This document shows positions 35,880 through 45,290 of a DNA stretch of 64,000 nucleotides, one piece after another. This DNA is from Bosea sp. 685 (GTDB lineage: Bacteria > Pseudomonadota > Alphaproteobacteria > Rhizobiales > Beijerinckiaceae): the NCBI RefSeq assembly GCF_031884435.1, contig NZ_CP134779.1, forward strand, positions 4,588,001 to 4,652,000. The letters run 5' to 3'. The notes beneath the pieces were generated by a model that ran no database searches, was not told the DNA's origin, and worked only from the letters and a program-made list of their open reading frames with translations. Both the position numbers and the translations under genes were made by a program. Every line of letters starts with the position of its first letter. Positions within the stretch are counted from its first letter, which is position 1.

Positions 35880-35955
35880 GCCGCTCCAGTTCCTTGTTTC
35901 AACGCGTTTTCTTCAGGCGAACCGCAGTTCACTTCGCTCGAAAACGCTTCAGTCA
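35880..35955. repeat. Intergenic palindromic repeat, copy 2
   Basis: AACGCGTTTTCTTCAGGCGA at 35901-35920 continues to TTCACTTCGCTCGAAAACGC, ending at 35947. It matches the first part of the repeat at 11801-11845 with a few changes. GCGTTTT and AAAACGC form the stem. Lies between TerC and the tartrate-dehydrogenase-like gene. Confidence 0.75.
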
Positions 35956-36000
35956 ATCCAGCGGCGCTTATCGCGCCTCCGTATCCGGCCTGCCCGGCTT

Positions 36001-37080
36001 TTAGCCGAGCGCCTGCTCAACAGCCTTGCCCGCGGCTTCCGTCCCCAGCGTGCCGCCGAGATCGCGGGTGCGGGTGCGGGCGTCGCCAAGCGCGCGCTCG
36101 ATCGCAGCCTCGATGCCCTTGGCGGCTTCGGTCTCGCCGAGATGATCCAGCATCATCGCGCCCGACCAGATCTGGCCGATCGGGTTGGCGATGCCCTTAC
36201 CCGCGATGTCGGGCGCCGAGCCATGGACCGGCTCGAACAGCGAGGGATGATCGCCGGTCGGATTGATGTTGCCCGACGGCGCGATGCCGATCGTGCCGGT
36301 GCAGGCCGGACCCAGATCCGAGAGGATGTCGCCGAACAGGTTCGAAGCCACGACCACGTCGAAGCGGTCGGGATTCAGCACGAAATGCGCGGTCAGGATG
36401 TCGATATGGTACTGGTCGACGGCGACGCCGGGATAGTTCTTGGCCATCTCCTTCACCCGCTCGTCCCAATACGGCATGGTGATCGAGATGCCGTTCGACT
36501 TGGTCGCCGAGGTCAGCTTCTTGCGCGGACGGCGCATCGCCAGTTCGAAGGCGTATTTCAGCACGCGGTCGACGCCGACACGGCTCATCACCGTCTCCTG
36601 CATGACGATCTCGCGCTCGGTGCCGGCGAACATCTTGCCGCCGACCGAGGAGTATTCGCCCTCGGTGTTTTCGCGCACGACGAAGAAGTCGATATCGCCG
36701 GGCTTGCGGCCGACGAGCGGACCGGGAACGCCCGGCATCAGACGCACCGGGCGCAGGTTCACATACTGGTCGAATTCGCGCCGGAAGAGCAGCAGCGAGC
36801 CCCAGAGCGAGATGTGGTCGGGGACCTGCGCCGGCATGCCGACCGCGCCGAAATAGATCGCGTCATGGCCGCCGATCTTGTCCTTCCAGTCGTCGGGAAG
36901 CATCTTGCCGTGCTTCTCGTAATAATCGCAGGACGAGAAGTCGAACTCGTCGAAGCGCAATTCGAAGCCGTATTTCTTGGAAGCCGCCTCGAGCACGCGC
37001 AGGCCCTCGGGCATGACTTCCTTGCCGATGCCGTCCCCGGCGATGACGGCGATACGATAGACGCGATTGGTCCCACTCAT
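36001..37080 (-). CDS. Tartrate dehydrogenase/decarboxylase (isocitrate/isopropylmalate dehydrogenase family)
   Basis: 359 residues of the beta-decarboxylating dehydrogenase family, NAD- and divalent-metal-dependent. Features: IAVIAGDGIGKEVMPEGLRVLE, substrate Arg and Lys region RENTEGEYSSVGG, TKSNGISITMPYWDERVKE, and SNLFGDILSDLGPACTG with metal-binding Asp residues, then EPVHGSAPDIAGKGIANP. The Y-region and GGKMFAGT resemble TtuC/YeaU enzymes acting on tartrate or D-malate rather than LeuB. ATG 37080 removes an unlikely 49-residue extension. It is 19 bp downstream of the dehalogenase-like hydrolase gene and probably cotranscribed. Confidence 0.88.
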   Translation of the reverse strand: MSGTNRVYRIAVIAGDGIGKEVMPEGLRVLEAASKKYGFELRFDEFDFSSCDYYEKHGKMLPDDWKDKIGGHDAIYFGAVGMPAQVPDHISLWGSLLLFRREFDQYVNLRPVRLMPGVPGPLVGRKPGDIDFFVVRENTEGEYSSVGGKMFAGTEREIVMQETVMSRVGVDRVLKYAFELAMRRPRKKLTSATKSNGISITMPYWDERVKEMAKNYPGVAVDQYHIDILTAHFVLNPDRFDVVVASNLFGDILSDLGPACTGTIGIAPSGNINPTGDHPSLFEPVHGSAPDIAGKGIANPIGQIWSGAMMLDHLGETEAAKGIEAAIERALGDARTRTRDLGGTLGTEAAGKAVEQALG

Positions 37081-37099
37081 AGTTTTTGTCCAAACAAGC

Positions 37100-38011
37100 T
37101 CATGGGTTTTCTCCAAAGAAGGCCGTGAATTCGGCGGCGACGAGATCGGGAATCTCCTCCGCCAGATAATGCCCGCCTGGCAAGGCACGGCCTTGGACGT
37201 TCTCGGCGCGCTGCCGCCACAGCGCAAGCGGCTCGAAACATTTGCCGATGATGCCGTTGTCGCCCCATAGCGCGAGCAAGGGTTGGGTCAGCTTGCGATC
37301 GCCATCCTCATCGTCATGGCGGATGTCGATGGTGGCGGCGGCGCGATAATCCTCGCAACTCGCATGAATGGTCTGCGGATCGCTGAAGCAGCGCAGGTAA
37401 TGCGCCAAAGCCTCGGGCACGAAGGGCGTCAGCCCGGCCGAGCCGGAGCCGCATTTCTTGCGCCAATAGGCCTCGGGATCGGCCCCGATCATCCGCTCCG
37501 GGAATGGCGCAGGCTGGATCAGGAAGAACCAGTGCCAATAGGCCCGCGCGAAGGCGTCGCTGGTGTTGACATACATCTCGCGGGTCGGCGCGATGTCCAG
37601 CGTCGCGAGCTTGGTGACGCGCTCGGCATGGTCGAGCGCCAGGCGATGGGCGACGCGCGCGCCGCGATCATGCGCGCCGACGAAGAAGCGCTGATGCCCG
37701 AGCGCCGTCATGACCTGCGCCATGTCGAGCGCCATGGCGCGCTTGGAATAGGAGAAATGCTCGGCATCGCTCGCCGGCTTGTCGCTGTCGCCATAGCCGC
37801 GCAGATCGGCGCAGACCAAAGTGAAGCGGTCGCGCAAGCGCGCGGCGAGCTTGTGCCAGAGCGCATGCGTCTGCGGATAGCCATGGAGCAGCAGGAGCGG
37901 CGGCCCCTCCCCGCCCGTCCGGACACGGATGCGCGCGCCCGATGTCGCGACATCGAGCAGGCGGAAGCCGGGGAAGAGGCTGTCCTGGACGGGAATTTCG
38001 GTGACGGTCAT
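37100..38011 (-). CDS. Alpha/beta hydrolase, fluoroacetate-dehalogenase-like
   Basis: 303 residues. Oxyanion-hole motif HGYPQTH (43-49); nucleophile in VGAHDRGARVAHRLALD is Asp115, not Ser; carboxylate-binding Arg116 and Arg119; acid Asp139 in LDIAPT; halide-pocket His160-Trp161 in YWHWFFLIQPAP; catalytic His281 in GGHYLAEE. This set is that of haloacetate/fluoroacetate dehalogenases, which split carbon-halogen bonds of 2-haloacids to glycolate; epoxide hydrolases are the alternative. The segment CEDYRAAATID should be compared with the third halide-pocket Tyr of characterised enzymes. Operon with the tartrate dehydrogenase-like gene. Confidence 0.85.
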   Translation of the reverse strand: MTVTEIPVQDSLFPGFRLLDVATSGARIRVRTGGEGPPLLLLHGYPQTHALWHKLAARLRDRFTLVCADLRGYGDSDKPASDAEHFSYSKRAMALDMAQVMTALGHQRFFVGAHDRGARVAHRLALDHAERVTKLATLDIAPTREMYVNTSDAFARAYWHWFFLIQPAPFPERMIGADPEAYWRKKCGSGSAGLTPFVPEALAHYLRCFSDPQTIHASCEDYRAAATIDIRHDDEDGDRKLTQPLLALWGDNGIIGKCFEPLALWRQRAENVQGRALPGGHYLAEEIPDLVAAEFTAFFGENP

Positions 38012-38137
38012 TCGGCGCTGTTAAGGTGAAACAATCGGGAGCGATTACCCTGAATCCCGTGCGATTACGTCGATGGATTATTACACAATCACGATCAATA
38101 ACCGCATGATCGACAATGTGAGAATCCAGCAGCCCTC

Positions 38138-38725
38138 ATGAACGGTCAGGTGTCCCTCATCGACGAGAATGATCCGGTTCAGAGCGTGTTCGCGCCGGTG
38201 CTGGGATTGCCGGCGTGGAGCGTGCAAAAGGGCCAAGGCAGCATGCTCACCTTCGAGTTCGGCAATCCATCTCTGTATATTCGCGAGCCAATCGAGACGA
38301 AGGAGGCCGCGAGCGCAAAGATCGTCGCGTGGCGCCGCCGCCGTACCGTCAAGCCAATCGGCGAGTGGTGGTTGTGGATTTATTGCTGCAACTGGCGGTG
38401 CATCGTGCGCGGTCGCGAAGCCGCGCATTCGGAATCGACAAGCAAGCGGATCGGCTCCGCTGCACGCGAACTCGACGGGCAACGCCTGTTGTCTATCAGC
38501 GTCGATCCCCTCAAGGGGACATCCCGCTTTGCCTTCGACCTCGGCGCCGTGCTGGAGACGTGGCCCTACGAGGACGAAGACCTCGACGAACAATGGTGGC
38601 TGCAGCACCGGTCCAGCTACACCTTCGCCTATCGCAAGGATGGCCGATACAGCTGGTCGGCAGAGCGCTCCGGCGAGGAAGTCTGGTTACCATTGCCGTC
38701 GGGCGCCACCGGCATAGTTGCCTGA
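38138..38725 (+). CDS. Conserved hypothetical protein
   Basis: 195 residues, soluble, Trp-rich (EWWLWIYCCNWRC, DEQWWLQHRSSYTF). It is beta-rich with no enzyme motif and no signal. Its AT content is a little above the neighbours. It resembles a family of uncharacterised single proteins with the pattern LGLPAWSVKKGxGSxLTFEFG at the start. Families of this shape are sometimes immunity or accessory proteins, but no toxin is next to it. I do not assign a function. Confidence 0.7.
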   Translation: MNGQVSLIDENDPVQSVFAPVLGLPAWSVQKGQGSMLTFEFGNPSLYIREPIETKEAASAKIVAWRRRRTVKPIGEWWLWIYCCNWRCIVRGREAAHSESTSKRIGSAARELDGQRLLSISVDPLKGTSRFAFDLGAVLETWPYEDEDLDEQWWLQHRSSYTFAYRKDGRYSWSAERSGEEVWLPLPSGATGIVA

Positions 38726-38802
38726 ACGCTCCTACCCCCGCCTGCGGCGGGAAGAGAAAAGGCCGCTTCTCCCCCCATAAGCTGGATTGACGGCTCTGCG
38801 CC

Positions 38803-41226
38803 CTACCCCCGCAGCGCCGCCCCATAGCGCTTGGCCATCTCGGCGACGATCTTGGCGCCGACCGCCTCGATCTCGGCCTCGGTCAACGTCTTGTCGACCG
38901 GCTGCAGGGTTACAGCCAGCGCAACCGACTTCTTGCCGGCCTCCACGCCTTGCCCTTCATAGAGGTCGAAAACCACGACATCGGCGATCAAGGCCCGGTC
39001 GGCGTTCTGCGCGGTCTTCATCATCTCGCCGGCCGCGATCGTCTTTTCGACGATGAAGGCGAAATCGCGCGTCACCGGCTGGAAGCCCGAGAGCGCCAGC
39101 TTCGGCTTGACCTTGGTCGGCTTGTATTTCGGCAGCGGCAGCGCATCGAGATGGATCTCGAAGGCGACGAGCGGCCCCTTGACGTCGAGCGCCTTCAGCA
39201 CCTTGGGATGCACCTCGCCGAAGGCGCCGATGACGCCCTTGGGGCCGAACTGGAGCGTGGCCGAACGGCCGGGATGCGCCCAGGCAGGACCACCAGTGAC
39301 GATCTGCAGGCCGCCAACCGGGACACCGAGCCCTGTCAGCAGGCCCATGAGATCGGCCTTGGCGTCGAAGACATCGACGGGCTTGGCGGCGCCGTCCCAA
39401 TGGCGGCCGACGCCTTCGAGCCTCGCCGTGCCCCGGCGCAGCCCGGCTGCGGCGATGAACTGCCCCTCAGGCGTGTCATCCTTGAAGACCTGCCCGACCT
39501 CGAACAGCGCGACGTCGCCAAGGCCGCGATCGGCGTTGAGCTGGCCAGCCCGGATCAACCCCGGCAGCAGCGAGGGGCGCATATCGGAGAGATCGGCCGC
39601 GATCGGATTGGCGAGCACAAGCTGGCGCGCGCCGCCGCCGAACAAAGTCGCGGCGTCATGCGAGATGAAGGACCAGGTCACCGCCTCGACGAGACCGCGG
39701 CTGGCGAGCAGGCGCTTGGCGGCGCGGGTGCGCTTCTGCAGCACGGTGAGAACGGGCTTCACCACCTCGCCCTTGATGCGCGGCAATGGCGTCGAGACAA
39801 CGCGGTCGAGGCCCGCGATGCGCACGATCTCCTCGACGAGATCGGCCTTTCCAGCGACATCGCCACGCCAGGACGGAGCGGCGACCTTGACGCGCTCGCC
39901 GGCGCCCGAGACGTGGAAGCCGAGCGAGGTCAGCGCGACCTTCATCTCGATCTGCGGCAGATCGAGCCCGGTCAGGCGCTTGACCTCGGACCAGGGGAAA
40001 TCGATGGCATGGGCGCTCTCGGGCAGATCGCCCTCGAAGACCATCTCGGAGGCTTCGCCGCCGCAGAGATCGAGGATCATCGCGGTGGCGAGATCGAGGC
40101 CCGGACGGGTGAAATCGGGATCGACGCCGCGCTCGAAGCGATAGCGCGCATCGGAGTTGATGCCGAGCGCGCGGCCGGAGCGGGCGATGTTGAGCGGGTC
40201 CCAGAGCGCGCTCTCGACCAGCACATCGGTGGTGGTCTCGCCGCAGCCGGAGGCCTCGCCGCCCATGATGCCGGCAAGCGACTCGACGCCGTGCTCATCG
40301 GCGATGACGACCTGCTCGCCGGTCAGCGTGTAGCTCTTGCCGTCGAGCGCCAGGATCGTCTCGCCGTCCCTGGCCCGGCGCACCGTGAGATCGCCCTTGA
40401 CCTTGGCGGCGTCGAAGACGTGGAGCGGCCGGTTGCGGTCGAAGGTCATGAAATTGGTGATGTCGACCAGTGCGTTGATCGGCCTGAGGCCGATGGCGCG
40501 CAGCCTCGCCTGCAGCCAGTCCGGCGAAGGCCCGTTCTTGACGCCGCGCACCAGCCGCAAGGCGAAGACCGGGCAGAGGCCCTTATCCGCCTCGGCGAAA
40601 TCGAGCGTCACCTTGACCGGGCAGGGAAAGGCCCCGCGCACGGGCAGGATCTGCGGCGTCTTGAGGCCACCGAGCCCGGCGGCGGCGAGGTCGCGCGCGA
40701 CGCCGGCGACGCCGAGCGCATCGGCGCGGTTGGGCGTCACCGCGATCTCGATCACGGCATCGTCGAACCCGGCATAGGCGGCATAGGGCTGGCCGACCGG
40801 CGCATCCTGCGGCAAGTCGAGGATGCCGTCATGATCCTCGGAGAGCTGCAACTCGGCGGCCGAGCAGAGCATGCCGTTCGACTCGACGCCGCGAATGACG
40901 CCCTTGCCAAGCGTGATGTCCTTGCCGGGGATGTAGGTCCCGGGCGGTGAGAACACGCTCTTCATGCCGGTGCGGGCATTCGGCGCGCCGCAGACGACCT
41001 GCACAGGCTCAGCCCCGCCGGTGTCGACCATGCAGACGCGCAGCCGGTCGGCATTCGGGTGCTGCTTGGCCTCGATCACATAGGCGATGGTGAAGGCCTG
41101 GAGAGCCTTCGCCTTGTCCTCGACCGCCTCGACCTCGAGCCCGACGCGGGTCAGCGTCTCGGTGACGGTGTCGAGCGAATCCGTGGTGTCGAGATGGTCC
41201 TTCAACCAGGACAGAGTGAACTTCAT
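38803..41226 (-). CDS. pheT: Phenylalanine--tRNA ligase beta subunit
   Basis: 807 residues, full length. N-terminal start [12 protein letters not shown], an OB-type tRNA-binding domain (about 40-150, with [15 protein letters not shown] and VVCGAPNAR), then the B3/B4 editing region, B5 domain, catalytic-like module, and C-terminal anticodon-binding FDX-ACB domain ([16 protein letters not shown]). It pairs with PheS as an alpha2-beta2 enzyme. Its ATG overlaps the stop of the upstream glycosyltransferase (ATGA), so pheT translation is coupled to that gene rather than to pheS. Confidence 0.98.
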   Translation of the reverse strand: MKFTLSWLKDHLDTTDSLDTVTETLTRVGLEVEAVEDKAKALQAFTIAYVIEAKQHPNADRLRVCMVDTGGAEPVQVVCGAPNARTGMKSVFSPPGTYIPGKDITLGKGVIRGVESNGMLCSAAELQLSEDHDGILDLPQDAPVGQPYAAYAGFDDAVIEIAVTPNRADALGVAGVARDLAAAGLGGLKTPQILPVRGAFPCPVKVTLDFAEADKGLCPVFALRLVRGVKNGPSPDWLQARLRAIGLRPINALVDITNFMTFDRNRPLHVFDAAKVKGDLTVRRARDGETILALDGKSYTLTGEQVVIADEHGVESLAGIMGGEASGCGETTTDVLVESALWDPLNIARSGRALGINSDARYRFERGVDPDFTRPGLDLATAMILDLCGGEASEMVFEGDLPESAHAIDFPWSEVKRLTGLDLPQIEMKVALTSLGFHVSGAGERVKVAAPSWRGDVAGKADLVEEIVRIAGLDRVVSTPLPRIKGEVVKPVLTVLQKRTRAAKRLLASRGLVEAVTWSFISHDAATLFGGGARQLVLANPIAADLSDMRPSLLPGLIRAGQLNADRGLGDVALFEVGQVFKDDTPEGQFIAAAGLRRGTARLEGVGRHWDGAAKPVDVFDAKADLMGLLTGLGVPVGGLQIVTGGPAWAHPGRSATLQFGPKGVIGAFGEVHPKVLKALDVKGPLVAFEIHLDALPLPKYKPTKVKPKLALSGFQPVTRDFAFIVEKTIAAGEMMKTAQNADRALIADVVVFDLYEGQGVEAGKKSVALAVTLQPVDKTLTEAEIEAVGAKIVAEMAKRYGAALRG

Positions 41227-42410
41227 GAGTGTCCGTCACTTCTCAGATTGGCATGGGACATCGTGGGCGACGCAGCGTTGAGCTGGTCTTCCCCATCCGT
41301 CCGGATCTTCATGGAATTGCCGCGCCAGCTCACTTCTCCGGCGACGAAGGCATAGGCCCAGACGCCGGGAAAGATCAGATCCCGCAGCAGCAGCGCCAGC
41401 GGCATGCGCCAGGAGAGATACCAGCCGACGCCATAGGCCAGCGCCATCTCCGCCACATACCAGGGCAGCAGCACGAGAGCGGGGCCAAGCCATGCGGGAT
41501 ATCCGTAGGCCAGTGCCGCGAAAGCCGCGCACAGCGCCGGCAGCAGCGGGCCGGACAGGATCTCGGGCGCGAAGAAGGGCAGGAACGTCACCCGGCGCAG
41601 ACGCGCCCAGCGGAACTGCCGCTGCACGACGTCATACAAGGAGCGCTGGCCCAAGGGCTGCTCGAAGGGCTGGCCGACGAGATGGACATGCTTGCCGGCC
41701 CGGCGCACCAGCTTGGTGGCGGCCGCATCCTCGGCAATTTCCTCGCCCAGCACGGCGATGCCGCCATTGGCGTCGAGGAAGGGCTTGTTCCAGAGCATCG
41801 ACTTGCCCTGCGCAAAGCCGAAGCCGAGCGCCTCGCCGGCATATTGCCAGCGCGCCTGGAAGGTGTTGAGGAAGGCGCATTCGAGCTCGGCCCAGAAGCC
41901 CTGCGGACGCGAGCCCGCCGGCGTCGAGCAGACGAGCCCGGTGTCGGGGCGCCATGAGGCCAGCATGCGCTGGATATAGTCCCTCGGCATCAGCACATTG
42001 GAATCGGCCAGGATGACCCATTCGGTCGTCGCCGCTTCCCAGCCCTTGACGCAGTTGTTGAGCTTGGGATTGGCGCTGACGGCGACATCGCCGGTGATCA
42101 GGCTGACGCGCTCCGCGCCGAAGCGCCCGATCAATTCCTCGATCAGCGGCACGATCGGATCATCGGCATCGGCGACGCAGAAGATCGTCTGATAGCGGGG
42201 ATAGTCGAGCAGGAGGCCAGACGTCGCCGTCTCCCTGCTGAAGGCCTCGATGCCGCGCACCGGGCGCACGACCGTCACCGGGGGCTGCGCGTCGAGCAAG
42301 GCGCAGCCGGCATCCTTGCGGCGCAGACGCACGAAGGCGATCGCCTGGCAAAGCAGGTTGATCGCGACGGCGAGCGCCGCGAACAGGCCAGCTGATGCCG
42401 CCAGGCTCAC
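41223..42410 (-). CDS. GT21-type glycosyltransferase (ceramide-glucosyltransferase-like) between pheS and pheT
   Basis: 395 residues: an N-terminal membrane segment (about 4-25), a GT-A domain with [31 protein letters not shown] and the QxxRW-type QRQFRWARL, and three or four C-terminal membrane helices. This is the architecture of ceramide glucosyltransferases and HpnI-like enzymes; the lipid acceptor is unknown. I choose GTG 42410, which has AGGGGAGG six bases upstream; the ATG at 42455 would run into pheS. The gene separates pheS and pheT, starts 28 bp after the pheS stop and overlaps pheT by four bases. Confidence 0.85.
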   Translation of the reverse strand: MSLAASAGLFAALAVAINLLCQAIAFVRLRRKDAGCALLDAQPPVTVVRPVRGIEAFSRETATSGLLLDYPRYQTIFCVADADDPIVPLIEELIGRFGAERVSLITGDVAVSANPKLNNCVKGWEAATTEWVILADSNVLMPRDYIQRMLASWRPDTGLVCSTPAGSRPQGFWAELECAFLNTFQARWQYAGEALGFGFAQGKSMLWNKPFLDANGGIAVLGEEIAEDAAATKLVRRAGKHVHLVGQPFEQPLGQRSLYDVVQRQFRWARLRRVTFLPFFAPEILSGPLLPALCAAFAALAYGYPAWLGPALVLLPWYVAEMALAYGVGWYLSWRMPLALLLRDLIFPGVWAYAFVAGEVSWRGNSMKIRTDGEDQLNAASPTMSHANLRSDGHS

Positions 42411-42438
42411 CGCAACCTCCCCTGATGCCGCTGCGCGC

Positions 42439-43521
42439 TCACGACGACAGCCCACCCGTCAAGGTCGGCAGGTCGAGCGGCCGGAAGCCGTAATGGGCGA
42501 GCCAGCGCAGGTCCGCCTCGAAGAAGGGGCGCAGATCCGGCATGCCGTATTTCAGCATGGCGATACGATCGATGCCCATGCCCCAGGCGAAGCCCTGGTA
42601 GACATCCGGATCGAGCCCGCAATTCTTCAGGACGTTGGGGTGGACCATGCCGCAGCCGAGAATCTCGAGCCAGTCCTCGCCCTCGCCGAAGCGGATCTCG
42701 CCGCCCTTGCGCGAGCATTGGATATCGACCTCGACTGAGGGCTCGGTGAAGGGGAAGAAGGAGGGGCGGAAGCGCATCTTGACGTTGTCGATCTCGAAGA
42801 ACGCCTTGCAGAACTCCTCAAGCACCCATTTCATGTGGCCCATATGGGCCTTTTTGTCGATGACGAGCCCCTCGACCTGATGGAACATCGGGGTGTGGGT
42901 CTGGTCGGAATCCATCCGGTAGGTGCGACCGGGGCAGATCACCCGGATCGGCGGCTCCTGCGCCATCATGGTGCGGACCTGGACCGGCGAGGTATGAGTG
43001 CGCAGCAGCTTGCGCTCGCCATTGGCGTCGGGCGCGAAGAAGAAGGTGTCGTGCATCTCGCGGGCGGGATGGCCGACGGGGAAGTTCAGCCTGGTGAAGT
43101 TGAGGTCGTCGGTCTCGACATCCGGACCTTCCGCAACCGAGAAGCCCATATCGCCGAAGATCGCGGTGATCTCGTCGATGACCTGGCTGATCGGGTGGAT
43201 GCGGCCGCGCGCCTCGGGCCCCTCGCGGACCGGCAAGGTGATGTCAACAGTCTCGGAGGCGAGCCTGGCGTCGAGCGCAGCCTCGCCCAGCGCCTCCTTG
43301 CGGGCGGAGAGCGCGCCTTGCACCTTGTCGCGCAGGCCGTTGATCAGCGGCCCCTTGTCCTTGCGCTCCTCGGGCGTCATCGCGCCCAGCGTCTTGAGCA
43401 GCGCCGAGATCGAGCCGGCCTTGCCCAGCGCCGCGATCCTGACCTGCTCCAGGGCGGTCTCGTCCTGCGCGCCGGCGATGTCGGCAAGGAGGCTCACGCC
43501 TAAGTTATCGATCTCGTTCAT
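42439..43521 (-). CDS. pheS: Phenylalanine--tRNA ligase alpha subunit
   Basis: 360 residues, full length. N-terminal coiled-coil, then the class II synthetase core: motif 2 region [11 protein letters not shown] and [42 protein letters not shown], and motif 3 [20 protein letters not shown] 43521 (MNEIDNLGV) gives normal length. On the same strand and in the same order as rpmI and rplT upstream, but separated from rplT by 5.1 kb. Confidence 0.98.
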   Translation of the reverse strand: MNEIDNLGVSLLADIAGAQDETALEQVRIAALGKAGSISALLKTLGAMTPEERKDKGPLINGLRDKVQGALSARKEALGEAALDARLASETVDITLPVREGPEARGRIHPISQVIDEITAIFGDMGFSVAEGPDVETDDLNFTRLNFPVGHPAREMHDTFFFAPDANGERKLLRTHTSPVQVRTMMAQEPPIRVICPGRTYRMDSDQTHTPMFHQVEGLVIDKKAHMGHMKWVLEEFCKAFFEIDNVKMRFRPSFFPFTEPSVEVDIQCSRKGGEIRFGEGEDWLEILGCGMVHPNVLKNCGLDPDVYQGFAWGMGIDRIAMLKYGMPDLRPFFEADLRWLAHYGFRPLDLPTLTGGLSS

Positions 43522-43649
43522 GCCTGCTCTGGTCCATTTGCGAGGCATCTTCTAGGGTGTCGCCAGCGGCGAGGCTAGAGGCAATCATGCTGGCAAAGCA
43601 TCGCTACGGCGGCAAATCCGGACCGTTTCACCTCGATGAGGGCAGCCGC

Positions 43650-44087
43650 ATGACAATCATGTCTCAATGGCGGGCGGCCTTGGTCGTGAGTTCGCTCGTT
43701 GGCCTGGCGGTGCCGGCGGCGGCGCAGGACGGCAGGCGCGTCACCGTCACCGGCGAGATCAGCGACACCTGGTGCACGATCAGCGGGCTGATGTTCGCCA
43801 AGGGCACGGCTCATCACCAATGCGCGGTCTGGTGCGCGCTTGGCGGCATCCCGGTCAGCATCCGCGACGCCAAGGGCGAACTCTATCTGATCCTGAAGAT
43901 CGGCGACGACGAGGACAACGCCGCCAACCCCCGCATCGCGCGGATGGCGACGCATGAGGTTGCCGTCGACGGCGAACTGCTCGAGCGCGACGGCGTGAAA
44001 TACCTGCTGGTCGACCGCATCGCCGATGACAAGGGCGTCATCACCATGACGCATGAGGAATACGGCATCCAGCCGTTCGGGAACTGA
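43650..44087 (+). CDS. Secreted Cys-containing protein A of the SCO cluster
   Basis: About 145 residues with a signal peptide (cleavage near VPAAAQ-DGRR). The mature part has a conserved-looking Cys/His set: SDTWCTISG, then GTAHHQCAVWCALGGIPVSI. The pattern fits a metal-binding or redox OB-like domain. First gene of a three-gene set with a second Cys-rich secreted protein (3 bp downstream) and an SCO1 protein, so a periplasmic copper role is plausible. ATG 43650 or 43659 could be the start. Function is inferred from context only. Confidence 0.7.
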   Translation: MTIMSQWRAALVVSSLVGLAVPAAAQDGRRVTVTGEISDTWCTISGLMFAKGTAHHQCAVWCALGGIPVSIRDAKGELYLILKIGDDEDNAANPRIARMATHEVAVDGELLERDGVKYLLVDRIADDKGVITMTHEEYGIQPFGN

Positions 44088-44090
44088 GCG

Positions 44091-44615
44091 ATGAAGGCTC
44101 TCTCCACGATACGCCTCGCGCTGATGATTTTTACAGTGACCAGCGCCGGCTCCTCCCTGGCCGCCGAAGCCTGGAATATCCCGCATGAGAAGGCCGTCGT
44201 CCTGAAGGGACGCGTCGTCGACGCGCTGTGCCCGCTCAAGGGTCGCTGCGCGCCCGATTGCGGCGGCGGCAAGCGGCAGCTCGGCCTGCTGCTGGCGGAT
44301 GGCACGTTCCGGCTCGTGGCCAAGTCGAACATCGATTTCGCCGGATCAATCCCCGATCTGATCGGCTTCTGCGGCAAGGAGATCGAGGCCGACGGGCTCC
44401 TGATCGAGAACCCGGCCATAACCCTGTTCTTCGTGCAGGGCATCAGGACCGATGCGGCTGGATCCTTCATCCCGGCCGAGCGCTTCAAGGCGGACTGGGA
44501 GACGCAGCACGGCAAGGCCGAAGAGTGGTGGCGTGCCGATCCGGAAGCGAACCGGATCATCGCCGAGGACGGCCCGCTCGGCATCAAGGGCCTGGCGCCC
44601 AAGCCAAAGCCCTGA
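44091..44615 (+). CDS. Secreted Cys-containing protein B of the SCO cluster
   Basis: 174 residues with a signal peptide ending near SSLAAEA. The mature domain aligns by eye with its upstream neighbour: KGRVVDALC against TGEISDTWC, a C-x3-C pair in GRCAPDCGGG against QCAVWC, LLLADGTFRLVA, and an EIEADGLLIEN block against EVAVDGELLER. The two are therefore probably diverged paralogues. The C-terminal 50 residues are an extension absent from protein A. Likely metal or redox role with SCO1; unproven. Confidence 0.7.
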   Translation: MKALSTIRLALMIFTVTSAGSSLAAEAWNIPHEKAVVLKGRVVDALCPLKGRCAPDCGGGKRQLGLLLADGTFRLVAKSNIDFAGSIPDLIGFCGKEIEADGLLIENPAITLFFVQGIRTDAAGSFIPAERFKADWETQHGKAEEWWRADPEANRIIAEDGPLGIKGLAPKPKP

Positions 44616-44626
44616 GGCCTCCCGCG

Positions 44627-45235
44627 ATGACCGACATGATCGCGCGCAGGGGCGTGCTGGCCGGCCTCGCCGCTTTCGCCACAGGACGGGCTGTCGCGCA
44701 GGATCAGGCCAGCCAACAGGGCAGCCTCCAGCATGATCGGCTCACGGCGCAGTTCGGCGGAGCTTTCACCCTCACCGATCACACGGGCAGGCGCGTCAGC
44801 GACGGCGATTTTCGTGGCCGCTTCATGCTGATCTATTTTGGCTTCACACGCTGTACCGATACCTGTCCGGTTGATCTGCCGGTCATCGCGCAGGCACTCG
44901 ATGCGGTCGGCCCGCTCGCGGACAAGCTCGTGCCGCTCTTCATCACGGTCGACCCCGGCAACGATACGCCGCCGGTCATGGCGACCTATGTCGCCGCCTT
45001 CCACCCGCGCCTGATCGGGCTCACCGGCAGCGAAGCGGAGATCGCGGCAACGGCCAAAGCCTACAAGGTGCATCGCCGCAAGCTGACACAGCCTCACCAT
45101 GGCGCGGGCGAATATGCGGTCGATCATGGCTCGCTGACCTATCTGATGGGGCCGGACGGGCGCTTCGTGACGTTGCTGCCGCATAATTCGGGCGCCGAGC
45201 GGCTGGCCGCGATCCTGCGGAAATATCTCGCCTGA
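44627..45235 (+). CDS. SCO1/SenC family copper chaperone
   Basis: 202 residues. A Tat-like N-terminus (ARRGVLAGLAAFATG) precedes a thioredoxin-fold domain with the copper-binding CTDTCP motif in YFGFTRCTDTCPVDLP and the partner His in DHGSLTYLMGPDG. SCO proteins deliver copper to the CuA site of cytochrome oxidase or act as periplasmic thiol reductants. Starts 11 bp after protein B in a tight operon. Confidence 0.92.
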   Translation: MTDMIARRGVLAGLAAFATGRAVAQDQASQQGSLQHDRLTAQFGGAFTLTDHTGRRVSDGDFRGRFMLIYFGFTRCTDTCPVDLPVIAQALDAVGPLADKLVPLFITVDPGNDTPPVMATYVAAFHPRLIGLTGSEAEIAATAKAYKVHRRKLTQPHHGAGEYAVDHGSLTYLMGPDGRFVTLLPHNSGAERLAAILRKYLA

Positions 45236-45290
45236 GGCGACAGGCCGCGTCTGCGTGGCTATGCAGGGCATACCCAACAGGACCGATGCC

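Noticed and set aside
37080..37227. Longer start for the tartrate dehydrogenase-like gene
   Set aside because: The 49 extra residues overlap the upstream hydrolase gene and have mirror-frame composition.
38735..38751. Short GC hairpin after the gene at 38138 as terminator
   Set aside because: CCCGCC-TGC-GGCGGG is only 6 bp with no T-run; too weak to call.
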